A stretch of DNA of 64,000 bases from Aquilaria yunnanensis (GCA_039654915.1 JBDJPA010000011.1:3658001-3722000), one strand, 5' to 3'; shown: positions 45,343 to 58,112, numbered from the stretch's first letter. Made by a program: numbers and translations. The notes: generated from the letters alone by a model not told the origin.

Positions 45343-47040
45343 CTTAAGTTTCTGAGTCAAAGATTACAAACTTATAGCAGTTTAATTTGGTTGAACTGCA
45401 AGAGAAAAGAAAATGTTAGTTTGTGAAGAGTGAAGTAGTGTATATGGTAAATTAAATATTAAGTATTACATAAAAACATAAGTCTTATTTAATTAATATA
45501 AATGTAAATGGAAGAATATGAACTACTTAATTAGCAGATAAAAAAACTTTAGTTTTGAATTTGTTTAGAAGAAAACAGTCCGATCCAGTTTAGGGAAAAC
45601 ACAGACATATACATGTGAAAATAGAATTCTGGAACAAGTTTGGTAAGGTTGCTATAATTTCATCTGACCAATAGGCGATAGTAATAAAAAAAAGAAAGAA
45701 AGAAAGAAAGAAACCAAGTATTTTATCAGCTAGCTAAACTTTTATTTAAAAAAGAAATATTAGAATCATTACTATGAAAACTATTTAGAAGGAAATCTTT
45801 GTACCACATGCATTGGTCAACCCAAATGCGATTGCGAATTCAAAAAATAATCCATACCGCAACAGCAAGGCTTGGCAAGAAGCCGAGAACCGACACGGAC
45901 AAGCCAAAACAAAAACTGTTGTGTTTTTCTTTTTCGGTTTTAACTTTTAGTTCACAGGCACATGGACGACGCATGCTCTCTCTCTCTCTTTTTTTTTTTT
46001 GGTTAATTTTAGATACTCCGTATTAAATAAAAAAAAATCGAATCATTGAATAAGAATAAAATTTAATTCAACTGATATTGAATTATAATTCTTTTCAAAG
46101 TGTAAATGCTGAGTATATATTTGCTCTTGCATGGAACAAATGATTAGATGGATCGATTTTGAATGTTATACTTAACGTTATTAATGTCAGTAATTAATAA
46201 TAAGGAGGAGGTAGAAAAAGGGGGGAAAAGAAAATATAAAAGGATGGGAAAATTAGATAATAGAATCTTTGAATACATTTAGGAAGCAGAGAAGGAGCCT
46301 CCAGCCAGGTACGGACCAGTTGGAGGCATCATACACACACTACACACACACACAAAACCATTTTTTTAGGGGTCACCACGACTATTTTATTTTATTTTAT
46401 TGGGTTTGAAAAGAATCCAAATTTATTCATTAATTCTTCTGTTTGAAAGAAGCATGAAATTCATATATAATAGATAGATAGATATAAATATCGAAACCAA
46501 GGTAGAAACAAAAAAAACAGAAAAAGAACAGAGCAGGTTCTTAATTTTAATTAGAATCATAACAAACGTAAGACAGGTATATAGCTGAAATGGGGGGAAA
46601 AGGAAAGAAAGAAAAGAGAAGTCTTACAGAGAGATGCTGGTGCAAGATGAGATGTGATCAATCTAATCCAATCAAATGATCACCCAACTTTGGGTGGCCA
46701 CAGCCAGATTACGCACAGCCAGGCCAGCCAGCCACATTATTATTTCCAGTTAATTTGTGTTGCTAAAGCTTGCATTCAGATGAGACGAGTCCACCTGTGT
46801 TGTGTGTGGTTATATATATAGCGAGCAGGGAGGGGGCGTGGGGGCCACTGTCAGCCCAGTTGGCAGGCATCCCTTCTTCATCCTCATGCATGCACAAACA
46901 ATCTCAAATACTAACCAGTAATAATTATTTGCTCAATCATATAAGCTAGCTTAGCTTAATTGTTTCTAGCCACTGTTATACTCTGTTACTTACTTCAACC
47001 CCATGTCCGGTTTCAGATCGATTAATTACTATATATACAC
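45343..47040 (-). promoter_or_regulatory. Upstream region of the first FAF gene
   Basis: No exon seen. Contains (GAAA)n at 45690-45714, (CT)n at 45976-45990 and a purine-rich part at 46200-46250. The GC-rich segment 46690-46900 may include an upstream regulatory or transcribed region, but nothing in it can be named. Confidence 0.4.
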
Positions 47041-47515
47041 GTGTAGTTGTTACACTATTATCCTGAAACTATTGATAATATTATAATATTTATTTATTTT
47101 TTATTATTGAATTGAACACTTAAATCAAATTAAAAGTTTAAGAAAGTCCATAAATACAAAGTGAAGGCTCATATAGATTATCTAATTTCTTCTGGCATAA
47201 AGGCCATCTTGCATTTATAAAAAGAAAAAAATTGATATATCAAACTATTTATTAACTGTTAAAAAAAAATCTTAAGAGTTTAAATTTACTAAGAGACTTT
47301 TTTCAATCGTTTTAAATTTTATATTTATGATTAAACTATTTCATTAGACCTTCAATTTTGTTTAAATGTTCAACTTAGTTTTATATAATGAATATTACAA
47401 CATTGTTAATAGTTTCAGGATGATAGTGCAATATTTTATAGTTTAAGAATTGATGAATATGCAATATAAATGATAGTTTTGGGATAATTTGTGCTACCCT
47501 CAATTTTGAAATATT
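47041..47515. mobile_element. Inverted-repeat MITE-like element
   Basis: The left part contains TTACACTATTATCCTGAAAC and TATTGATAATATTATAATATT; the right part contains the inverse, with AGTTTCAGGATGATAGTGCA at about 47414. The arms are about 60-100 bases and diverged. The right arm continues to GGGATAATTTGTGCTACCC, which has no clear partner at the left, so the left end may be truncated. Non-coding. Confidence 0.45.
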
Positions 47516-47833
47516 TGAAACTAACTCATCTAATGGATCTTAGTAGTCACTAGTGAATATCAGCTGTCGAGCAGAGCACGGATGTCGAGTTTGGATGCCA
47601 ACTAATTTTTTGTAACCTCCCCTGACAAATTCATGAGACACGTAGTGTCCCTGGCCTTGGATTTTCCTTCGCTGTTTATTGCTATATAGAATCTATGTAC
47701 CCGCCAAAACTTGTCTTTATTCTTTTATCTGCCCTTGTAGACTATACTCACCAGAGACTGGGGCGTAATGAGGCTTCATTCAAAAGGATCAAAACAACAA
47801 CAGCCATTAGCTAGCTGATTCATTCATGCTGTG

Positions 47834-47874
<41 letters not shown>

Positions 47875-49630
47875 CAATCCAAAGGAGAGCCTTATTTGAC
47901 TCCTACCATAGAATAGAATAGATTAATTTAGCTAGCTAGGTCCATATATAAATTAAATATGATTGCCAAGAAATGGTAGTCGAAAAGGAGAGTGGATCAG
48001 TGGATCTTAAAAGTTTATAGCTAGTACGCAGCATAGTAATTAACACCGATTCTCAACTTTTTGGTCCAATTGTTAATGACTTAGAAAAATATGATTGAAT
48101 CTTGACCTTTACACTTCTTTTAATATGTCATATAAAAATTGATTCGGCTACTATTCTGATTCCTCGCATGTTTATTTTCTCATTTAATAGTATATCTCTT
48201 CTTATTTAATTGTATGATGATTCTACATATAAAAAAATTAAAAATAAAAAAATAAAAACACACCAAGCTGGACGAAGGAGTAGGAGCGGGGAATTAATAA
48301 CTGGGAAAACCAACGCGTGGTTGGCATCAAACTGCAGCAAGACACACGTGTATTTGTGAATCGGCATTTTGTGATGCCATGCCAGCTTATATATATATAT
48401 ATATATATATTGCATGCCATGCCACCCCATCGCAACGTCTCCCCCGTTCCAACTGCCCACTTACAACTACAATATCGATCTCTCACTTGTTTTGATTTCT
48501 CTCATCTAAATTTAGCGCGAGAAAATACACTCTTTTGACATGTGTACATAAATATCAGCTGAATCGAGGTGCGCGGTTCTTCGCATGTTGTTTTGAATTA
48601 TCCATGTATTGTTTTGATTATTTTCTTAAAAAAAAAAGAATAAAATTGAAGTTAATTCTTTTTATAAAAGTGAGAAACAAAGTCGACTTTAATAAGTCCG
48701 ACTTACAATTGTACTCGTCATCATACAATATAGTAATTACTTTTCCAAAGTTTTAAAGCAAGATTAGTGCTTAATTTATATAAAGAAGAATCAAAGCATG
48801 ATAGTTTATGATAAGTGTAAATCATTAAGGACCCTCAACCAACTTATAAAACCTTTTAAATACTCTAGATCCTAAGTTAATCGACGTTTCATAATAACTC
48901 ACGATTATCACGAATAGTTATACTATTGGAGTCCTGTTACAAGTATAGAGTTTTGGAACTCAGGTCATCCAATGTTGTGTAGTAATGAATATTTGGGGAA
49001 GCGGGTCGAGGGGAGGCCTGGGAATTGAGGGAGAGGCAGCCAATGGTGAGGTCTGAGTCTGACATGAATTCAGCAGAGGCAGAGTGAGAGAGCGAGCGAG
49101 CAAGCTGTAGTGCACCACTGATTAATACGGATCAGCTTCAGGTTCAGTTTGGTACTCCTGGGAAATTGGCTCCTCTCTACTCTACTCTACTCTACTCTAC
49201 TCTAATTAATATTATTTCCTCATTACTGGCTAGGTGGAACTGTAACTCCACTAGCAGTTGCTTCAATTCTTCTGCTGCTACTGGATATGGACCCATGGTT
49301 TTGTTTCACTTCATCTCATATTTATTCTGTTTTTGAGAGGCGCGCCCAACCCCCCATCCCCCCAAAACACGTCTGATCCCATATCGTCGTGCTTGCTAGC
49401 TAGACTCTACACACGACATAATATATATTAGTTTAAATTTATCTAACATTTTAAATATTACAAAAATTTATTAATTAAATAAATATTATTTTTCACTATT
49501 AATTTTTTTAATAAATTTATCTATAAATACTATAGGCAAAACAAAAAAAAGAACCCACACATAATAGATATAAAAAGCACAACTCAATATTAAATATACA
49601 ATTACTTTTTATTTAAAATAAAATATGTAA
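47516..49630. other. Intergenic with several microsatellites
   Basis: Holds (AT)n at 47836-47872, (TA)n at 48388-48410 flanked by GCCATGCCAGC / GCATGCCATGCC, and (TACTC)n at 49177-49204. A GC-richer segment (48985-49175) with GAGAGAGCGAGCGAGC could be an untranslated leader of an unseen transcript. The short frames here carry the repeats and are not convincing. Confidence 0.45.
49177..49204 (+). repeat. TACTC microsatellite
   Basis: Five and a half uninterrupted copies of the pentamer TACTC. Confidence 0.85.
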
Positions 49631-49632
49631 TA

Positions 49633-50089
49633 CTCTTTCCGTCCCACTTTTTTCACTTCATTAGAATTTTTTACTCCCTCCGTCCCGAAATCTTTGCTCC
49701 ATTTGACTTTTGGTTGTATTTTGACTTGATTTTTTTCATATTATTGTTTGTTAGAAAAAATTAAAAAAAATATATTTAGAAAATACATGTTTTGATTTAT
49801 CATTTGTATGCAAAGATTTTTCATTTATATATTAAAACGTTGAAAATAAAAAATCCTAGATTAATTACTGAAAACAAATGGAGCAAAGATTTTGGGACGG
49901 AGGGAGTAACTAATTTGACTTGAATCTGTTTATATTATTGTTTGTTAGAAAAAAAATTTAATATATATATATCTTAATTTATCATTCATATATACAGGTT
50001 TTTCATTTATAAGCTAAAATGTTGAAAATAATAAATTATAAATTAATTGCTAAAAAATAAATGGTGCAAAAAATTTGACATAAAAGAAG
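49633..50089. mobile_element. Outer Stowaway-type MITE
   Basis: The left end CTCTTTCCGTCCCAC and right end (inward) CTTCTTTTATGTCAAATTT are bounded by TA (49631-49632 and 50090-50091). The element is split at 49674 by another Stowaway MITE. Without the insert it is about 220 bases. Confidence 0.65.
49674..49906. mobile_element. Inner Stowaway MITE, well preserved
   Basis: It starts CTCCCTCCGTCCCGAAATC and ends TTTTGGGACGGAGGGAG, flanked by TA on both sides (49672-49673 and 49907-49908). Arms of about 35 bases pair almost perfectly (TTTGCTCCATTT / AAATGGAGCAAA). 233 bases. Better preserved than its host MITE, so younger. Confidence 0.9.
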
Positions 50090-50091
50090 TA

Positions 50092-52098
50092 CTATACTTT
50101 ATCCCAGTTAAAAAATTACTAAAAGAATAGGGTAAATTTTGTAGATAATTCATAACCTTTAATTTATACTTCATTATCATTGTTAGCATATTAATATTCT
50201 CTTTTTGTTCTAAACTTTTTAAAATGCTTTATATTAGTTTCCAATTGAATGAAATTTATTAACTTAGAACTGTGTCTATGTACCATCAATTTTTCAGAAT
50301 TATTTTAAACTATTTGATAATTTTCCTCTTAAAAATTTGAATTGAGAAATAATTCTTTTACAATTAAATAAACTCTTGCATTATCAATTTTTTTCATATA
50401 TGAAATAGTTATTGTGTACAATATATACTTATTTTGTAACAACTTTTGGTTGGGTTAACAAATTTAACCCACCTGGAAAAATTAAAATATTTTTAATTGC
50501 TTTAGAATAAAAAAATAATGGACAAAAGTTTAGGATGAAATTTAGTTTAGATAAATCATAGATATTAAAGGAGATTAATTTTTTTAATAATTTAATTGTA
50601 TATTTTAATAGTATATCTTATCTAAGTTAAACATGAACAAATTGAAGATTTTATGTGGGATAATTTTCATGGAGGGACCTTACATCTAATTTTCTTTTTT
50701 GTTTCATCTTGAATGTGTGCACTAATTAAATAGACAAATAAAAGATTTATTAATGAATGTATTTTTAAGTGTTAATAAAAATATTTTGTTGAAATTAAAA
50801 GGTAATAAAATTGATAAAATCTTGTGCTTGAGATCTTGTTTGATAACAATATAAAATAAAGGAAAAGTTTGATTATATGTGTGTGTGTAAAATCTTGTGT
50901 TTAATGTGTACGTTGTTGCTACGTTATTATTCTTCATTCTGACCTGCTGATCAAATTCAACCAATTAGTCGATCTTTCGACTCGACCGGACCCGTGCATC
51001 TTAATATTACCACATTATTTTCGATTAGTATCCGAATCTTATGACCAAATAAATTCAAATTTCAGTAAAATATACAGGACCCTTCGGTTTTAATTTGATG
51101 ATCTCCATCAATTTCAATACGCATCTTTTTTTGTACGCACAAATTATGCACAATAATTCCCACGCCTTCATCTGCTTCTTCAATATTCTTCTTCTTTTTC
51201 GGTGCTGAAGAATTGTATGTGTTTGCACTTCTTGGGTTAGATGTTCGTTATAAAATGAAACTGGAAAGAGCAGTTTGTTGGATATGAAAATAGAGAATTA
51301 CCTATTAACCAGACCGATAAGACCCTTTGTTACAGAAACGAAGGAAAAGGGGTTGGTTTGAGGAAAAGACTAGCTTAGAAAGATTTTTCACTTTGGCATT
51401 TGATCACATTTTGATGGAACTAATTTTTGGATATTAAGACTATAGTTTGGAATTCCTATATTTGATACTTCACTATATCTTGATAATAAGAATTATCTTG
51501 AGTAGATTAATTTTCGCTTCCTATATGGATGATGAAACGTACAATCATGTGAATAACAAAGTTTACATGCACATGGATGTTAACAAGAAGAAAAATATTG
51601 CAGAAATGAGAAACCAAATTTTAAAATTGCTTTTTAGGATAACGAGATATATTAGCTTTCCAATTAAAAGTACGGAGGAATTAAACAAAAAACAACGGGT
51701 GATAAATCATTTAGCAACAAAATTTGAAAATTTTCGCTGTCATTTTATGAGCCTTCATTAATCCTCCCCAGGAAGTTAAAACTTGCACATTTCTGGGCGA
51801 CAACATTCTTGTGTGCATACCAGCTATAGTCTTGCCGTTCATTTCCACCATCCATATATATTTTCTCTCTTTAGTTGTACCGATATTATATGTTAATTTT
51901 CGTATTATTTTATATTATATTATAAACTAAACATCATTAATTATAGAACTTTTATGATAAAAATCCACTCCTAAGAAATATGCATGGAATTAGAAAACAA
52001 GCCCTCCAGCGAAAGCTTTCGATAATGGAGGCAAAAAAATATACAAAGAATCTAAAGAAACAACAAAAATGTCCAGGGCAGTACTGATAAAGAGATAT
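50092..52098. other. Intergenic, nothing assigned
   Basis: AT-rich. A frame at 51447-51761 (104 codons, Asn/Lys/Ile-rich) has no recognisable motif and probably reflects composition. No inverted termini recognised. Confidence 0.4.
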
Positions 52099-52416
52099 AT
52101 AAACTTAATTTAATATAAAATGGTTTATTTTTATTTTTAAATCTTTTTCATCCAGAACCAATTTTATTTGAAATGCAATTAATATTATGAATATGTAATA
52201 ATCTATTTGAAAGTAAAATTTCATGATCTTATTCAATTTTTATAATTTTTTTCTATTTTCAAGCATTAGAAAGAAAAATTCATAAAATTGTAAACAATTT
52301 ATTTTTAATAGATTATCATACCTACATAATATTGACATCCAAATAAAATAAGTTTTGAATAAAAAATATAGAAAATAAAAATTATTTTAAATTAAGTTAA
52401 ATTAAAACCAGTTAGC
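52099..52416. repeat. M1 MITE copy e
   Basis: It begins AATATAAACTTAATTTAAT-like text and ends AAATTAAGTTAAATTAAAACC. It contains TTTATTTTTATTTTTAAATC, CATTTGAAA-like and CTACATAATATTGACA motifs in the M1 order. Unbroken. Confidence 0.65.
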
Positions 52417-53079
52417 TATAAAGCAACAACCGGCCGTCGGCCATCTGCTTCTGCAAGCAAGCATTTCCCACTAATTTCATTAAAGAGAGGACATTACATT
52501 ATTCCTTGGTCAAATAGGGGTCAACGGGTTGGCGAGATGGGCCACCAGAAGGTTATGAAATGTGGTATGGGTTTTGTGGTATTTACACCAGTGTGCCACT
52601 GAAAAGAAACGAAAAACAATGCCTTAACCAGCCGACGACGCCATATGGAATCTGCCAATTTATTTGTTGCCATATCCACACACATGCACGAATCTAGGCC
52701 AAGCATGGAGGCCCCGTATAGTTTTAGCGCTCAACGGCGGATCCGGCGATGAATCGATGATCTAAAGCAAGGGGACAATCGGTTGCTCTTGTGCGTTCGT
52801 GGGCGAATCCAGTGATGAATCGATAATTGGAAGCACGGATTGCTCGGCGGCCGGCCGGAGTGAACAGGAGAAGGGATCTTGTGTTCTCATGGGCGAGGAA
52901 GACAGATTGAAGAAGCAAGGAGCAAAGGGTCTCTCCGCTGCAATGGTGAAATGCTATAATTATAACCAAAATTAGAGACATTTTCATACACTCCACATAA
53001 CCCGCGAGAAAACACAACTTCGACCCAGTATTAATAATGTACCCTCATTAATCGACTTTAAATCAGAACGAACTCCCCC
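52417..53079. other. 3' region of the second FAF gene; a local direct repeat
   Basis: A GC-richer stretch with a diverged direct repeat of about 70 bases: GGATCCGGCGATGAATCGAT (about 52739) and GCGAATCCAGTGATGAATCGA (about 52803). Minus-strand frames here are arginine-rich by-products. No gene supported. Confidence 0.4.
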
Positions 53080-53652
53080 TTATGTGTGTACCGTTCTGAT
53101 TGGTAGAATCGGCATCCTAAGAAAACAAGGGCTATTATAGTCCATGCACTTCCCTCCCACCCCACCGGCACCGCCTTCCTCACACGCACTTTCCTTCTCC
53201 ATCGCCATTACTAATCCTTCCTCAACCACCTCCTCCTCCTCCTCCTCATCAAACGAATCCGCCTCCTGCGACTCCTCACATTCCTTTTCCTCATCGCATT
53301 CACTCTCCTCGCAAACTTCGTCGTCCAGGAGGAAAAACTGGAGTGTCAGCCGCCCGTTCGATCTATTTGACCGGAAATACCCCTGCCGCGGCACTCTTTC
53401 CTCTCTCAATATCAGCCTCCCGTCGGCGGTGTGGTATCGCCTCAGCACCCACGGCGTCGAGTCCTCCGTCCAAGCTAGAATCGACAGTGGCGGGGGGAAC
53501 TCCTTACTCTCCGTCTGCCGCCGCCGATCTCGGACTTCCGACCGCTGTTGCCTGAAATCTGTCCGCCGATCTAAATCGCTGTCGCCGTTAATCGATAGAT
53601 CGGAACAGCTCTCCATGCCGATGCAATCGCCGATCAGATCGTAGCAGTGCAT
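53080..53652 (-). CDS. FAF-domain protein, 190 aa
   Basis: Single coding exon with an ATG at the complement of 53650-53652. An alternative start 12 codons in (MESCSDLS) is possible. The FAF domain covers about residues 48-107: KEFPPPLSILAWTEDSTPWV, LRRYHTADGRLILREER, VPRQGYFRSNRSNGRLTL. A strongly acidic tract (ESECDEEKECEESQEADSFD and EEEEEEVVEE) follows, as in many FAF proteins, then a Gly-rich part and a hydrophobic tail. Shorter than typical FAF1-4 proteins and lacking an obvious 'LGSESG' motif, so a divergent member. A 5'-UTR intron is likely (53912-54336 on the minus strand: donor CAG then GTAATT, acceptor CTTGCAG), with a (GA/CT)-rich leader exon near 54380-54470. Function is inferred only by family (meristem or growth control). 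Confidence 0.8.
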   Translation of the reverse strand: MHCYDLIGDCIGMESCSDLSINGDSDLDRRTDFRQQRSEVRDRRRQTESKEFPPPLSILAWTEDSTPWVLRRYHTADGRLILREERVPRQGYFRSNRSNGRLTLQFFLLDDEVCEESECDEEKECEESQEADSFDEEEEEEVVEEGLVMAMEKESACEEGGAGGVGGKCMDYNSPCFLRMPILPIRTVHT

Positions 53653-53911
53653 TTCCTAGAACTGCATGGAGAAATAGAAGCAGAATGGAACTGTAATAAC
53701 GAGGCGAGCTGTTAATATATAGCTAAGCAAGCGTGTTCGTTATGGAGACGATCGAAGTTGTGTGTTTAAACTTAGAGAGGTAAAAGAAAGAGATATGAGA
53801 GCCAGGCCAGAGTCAGAGTCAGAGCCAGCTAATAATTATAATAATCTTCTCACATAATCAAAATAGGAATTTCCACATCAGACTTCTCTTCCAGTATATT
53901 TTAATCTTCAC

Positions 53912-54336
53912 CTGCAAGGAAGCAAAACAAAAAGATTAGGCCTTATTAGTTTAATCGCCATCCCATCGGTATTATTAAATTAATACTATATATGGTCATG
54001 GTCAGAAAAATGCAAATACGCGTCCTGCCTGGGCTGGGAAGCTTATTGCTGTTCAAGCGACAAATTAAGCAAACAAAATTGTCCTGAGAAACTGCCTGCC
54101 ACGTTTTTCTACCTCATTTGCGAGATTCAGAGAACACTGTTTCTTGGCTTATAAATTACTGTATTCCTAATAGACAAATAAATAAAGAAATGAATGAAAC
54201 AGATTACATATTATGATTTCGGGAGGACACAACATGAACAAGTTAATCACATGATAAACAATATTAATGATGTTTATTAATTAATAGTTAACCGATTAAT
54301 TAATTAAGTTAAGATAAGTAGTCCATATATAATTAC
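53912..54336 (-). other. Likely 5'-UTR intron of the second FAF gene
   Basis: On the minus strand the donor CAG then GTAATTAT at 54336 and the acceptor TTCCTTGCAG at 53912 enclose 425 AT-rich bases. The presumed first exon upstream (54337 to about 54480) is rich in CTCTCT/GAGAGA, common in plant leaders. Confidence 0.45.
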
Positions 54337-54874
54337 CTGATGGGAGGGAGAAAATAGATGGAACAGGTGCACCCGCAAGGACGAGCTCTCTCTCTCTCTA
54401 ACCTCTCTGCAGAGGCGAGGATCGGCAAAGAAGAGAGAGAGGTAGAGGGAGAGCGAGCTTGTGGTGCAGAATGGAAGAGAGACGAAGCAGACGAAACCTA
54501 TAGAGATTTACGTTTGATATGATCTGTCAGAATCATCATTTACGATTCAATTAATGCGGATATATATAAACATAGGGATTGCTATAAATTTAAGCATTTG
54601 GGTTGGTTTTATCTTTCGCTTGACGAGATGGATATATATGGGATTAATTGCGCCACATTTGCCTATTTTTAGGCGTGGTTTAGGGTATACATTATATGGT
54701 TGTTAATTTGGATTAGGATGTTTTAGTGGCTGGTGTGTGTTTTTCTTTCTTTCTCCAAAACGAGTTACGGGGAAGCCTTGACTAATTACAATACGATAAT
54801 CTCAGATACGCCTTAAATGATGATTTTATGGGATTGGACTTCCCTTTCATGCATGGAGTAATCTAATCTTATTG

Positions 54875-55440
54875 AGTAAATTGCATAAATGGTCTCTAAC
54901 CTCTAGTCATTATTTTTTTTAGTCTCTAATCTATTAAATATTCTATTTTAGTTATAAACCTATTAAAATTATTTCACTTTGGTCTTTTACTAGATGAAAT
55001 TTATTAACTTAAAATAATTGTGATTTGACAGAAATTTTTGAAATTTTAATTTAAATATTCAGTAATTATCTTCCAGTAAATTTAAATAATTTAATATTTT
55101 TGGACAGTAAATAGATAATTTAAATTAATAATTTTTTATTTCTAAATAAAATAAGTTTAGTTTATAGTAAGGACGGAAAAAGTGATTTGAATTTCTCATT
55201 AACCATAAAAAAATTATTATGCTAATTAAATTTATTGTAAAATAGTTATCGGATAGTTTGAATTATAATCTAGAAAGTTGTCATCAGATAAATACTTTGA
55301 GTTAACAAATTTCATCAAATTGGGTCCAAAATGAAACATTAATTTCAATAGATCGATTTAAGACTAAAATGAACATTTTTAACATGTTTAGGACTAAAAC
55401 AAAATATTCAATAAGTTAGGGATTGTTCATGAAATTTACT
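54875..55440. mobile_element. MULE-type MITE with long arms
   Basis: The left arm begins AGTAAATTGCATAAATGG; the right, inward, begins AGTAAATTTCATGAACAA. Pairing continues through 'TTTTAGT..TAAACCTATTAAAA' and the inner GATGAAATTTATTAACT / AGTTAACAAATTTCATC. A possible 9-bp duplication is CTAATCTTA (just left, 3 bases off the arm) and CTAATCTCA (directly right). 566 bases, non-coding. Confidence 0.6.
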
Positions 55441-58112
55441 CTAATCTCATCTAATCTAATCTAATTAAAACAATCTGTACGAATATTTTGATCTTTTTCA
55501 TAATTGGCACACTTATTGATTGACAAGTGTCCTTTTTTCTTCAAAGATTTTTTTTTTTTTGCATAGTTGTATATTTGTCAATCAAAAGTTGGAATCAAAT
55601 ATTATCCCTCGTTAAAGTTGATGGATTTCTTAACACCATTACATGAATTTGGCAGAACGATATTTAGAAAAAAATATGGCTTGGCAGTTAAATCTCTTAA
55701 TCATTTTATTTCAATTTTGCACCATTCTTATTTGTTTTTATTTATATATGGCCGGTTTATAATTTTTAAAAAAGGAAAGCCAATATAAAGGCACTATTTT
55801 GAAATCACGTTTGTTACAACGAATCTGTAATAACCCTAGAAATTAAGTAAAATAAAATCACCAAATTATCCTAATTAATTAAATAAATAAAATAATAATA
55901 AAAATTAATAATAATAAGTAAATACATTAAATAAAAAAAATTAATTAACATTTTGTCCTCAAGGGTATTTTTGTAATTTTACCTATCAATTTAGAAAATC
56001 AATATAAAATTAAGAATCTTGATTCTTAGATGATTCCTTTAGTGGTTATTAAGTCAAATTCCAAACCGGAAGCTCAATGTCATTTTCTTTAGGCTAGGGG
56101 CATTTTTGTCATTTACAACCAAGCATCGGATGAAAAATCTGGGAGCACCATTGGATTCTTCTCGAAAAAATGAGTCAAGAGAAATTTACTTCACTCAATT
56201 CTGAATTCGTTTGCTTAGGTTTTCCAAAATTTAGCCAACGTGCGTGTGAGGTTTAAATCGGGTTCGTACTACTGCTATATAGGATTATTTTTCTTTTCTC
56301 CCTAACCCTAATTTCATTCTTATAAAATGTTTCAGCCGTCAAGCACCTACAGGATTTTTTTTTTCTCTTTGAACCTTTAGAAAAAAAAAATTGTCAATTT
56401 ATTACCTGCCGGCCATCATTACGTTTTTATTTACCTTGCCCTAGTTTCTATTTGGCGTCTAATTCTCTCAGCCAAATTTTCGAAGCGCCTACTCCTCTGC
56501 CATTCATGTTTCCAGCCAACTAGCATCAATTTCTTCACTTTAATCACAACAAAGGCCGCCAACCCCTTAATCCTTATTGTACGTGTTGTTGCCTTCGGTT
56601 ATCCCTTTATCAAAGCAGCGTAAGTCCAACTCTTCACACTCTGATTACTGGTTATTGTAGAATATTAGTATGTTAATTTATGCCATAATCTTACCTAGAT
56701 TCATTAGGTTGAAGAGAAATCTCGTCCGGACAGTAGAATCGATCCTACGCGTACCGACGATCCCAGATTCATTTGTGTAAGTCTAAATTATTCTATATCC
56801 CTCTTTTAATTTTTTTTTCCAGCACCTAAAGGCCTTATATCTTTGCTATAAATATTTGGTAGATTATCATTAATCTAAGTTTTGGGTTTTCCCACTCATT
56901 TCCGGTGCAATCTTGTCCATACTTGGTTCTAGGCCCCGGTAAGCCACCGTAGCCTCTTTTAAAAATTATCTTGGCTGCCAATTTCGAGTCCATGTTGTTA
57001 CAAAGGGTTAGAAAATCCTTACTTAAAGGTTTGGTGCTTCTTTGGACTCCCGGAGCGTCAGAGATCCTGAAAACATATCGGTAACCGAAATAAAATTTTT
57101 TTCCTTCCAAGATCAATTTTTACAGCCATTAAATGAGCTTATAAGTTAGTGTATAACCGTTGTAATTTTTAGGATCAATATCAAGAAGACTCCCAGCACG
57201 ATCTCAAATAGGCACGAGGTCACCAAAGACACCCTGAGACCCTTTTTACTCACTAGGTAAAATTTCGGCCTAGATGCAAAAAACATGAACCTTCCAAGTA
57301 CCATTTAGGAAATTTCCAATTTTTAGTATATTTTTCTAATTTTTCTACCTTATTAAAATTTTGTAGGACCGTTCTAAGAAATCACCCCGATTCATCGTGT
57401 TTTCCGTACTAGGTAGGGGGGAAGAGCGGGTTAGTTCTCGTGGGCCCTCTTAGGCCCAAAATAAGCATCAACCCGAATAATAAATTTTAAGTAAACAATT
57501 GGGCTAAACAAAATCTTTAAACGCGTGGGCAACATGGGTAGGGTAATTAATTAGTTTTTTCTAGAATTTTATTTTATTTTATTATATTTTATTTTAGTTT
57601 TCTTCCTTTGATATGTAATTTTTGGTTGGTTGGTTGTATGGCTGTAATGATATGATGTGTGATGTATGTTTGGCGTTAGTATCATACTAGGACCGCTTAT
57701 AACAAGAATTAAATTAGAAATATGTTAGGACCGCCTAAATAAACATCGCTAGTAGCATGTTTAGGGCCGGCGAGACAAAGACCGCTAGTACCATGTTTAG
57801 AGCCGACAAGCTCATTAGCAACATGATGAGATTGGAAGGAACCGTTAGTGGCATGTTAGGGCCGTAATAAATTATTATAAACCGATAGATAAAGGATTAG
57901 GAGCGTAAATACTAAATGACCAAATTAGAAAGAATTCACGAGAAATGAGATGAACATTTATCACAAATACACTTAAAAGATATCATTGATTGTCATGACA
58001 TCATGTAACACTAAATTAAGATAACATGATAAAAGAAATAGGATGCACTAGAATCATGGCATTCTACTAAAAAGAGCTAAAATAAAATGAGCTACGGTCA
58101 TGCATCAATTGG
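55441..58112. other. Repeat-like intergenic DNA left of the LTR element
   Basis: No exon supported; the minus-strand frame at 56835-57116 is not recognised. TGTAATAACCCTAGAAATT at 55826 looks like an LTR start, and the stretch 57650-57850 has recurring TAGTAGCATG / GGGCCG / ACCGCTAGTA motifs that look like retrotransposon regulatory DNA. I could not find a matching LTR end, so no element is called. Confidence 0.35.

Noticed and set aside
53144..53644. 166-codon Ser-rich plus-strand frame
   Set aside because: Shadow of the FAF-domain gene's acidic and Ser-rich coding strand.
55826..58050. Solo LTR starting TGTAATAACCC with GAATC on both sides
   Set aside because: The only matching GAATC lies after an end reading GCACTA and not a proper inverse of the start; a 5-base match over 2 kb is expected by chance.
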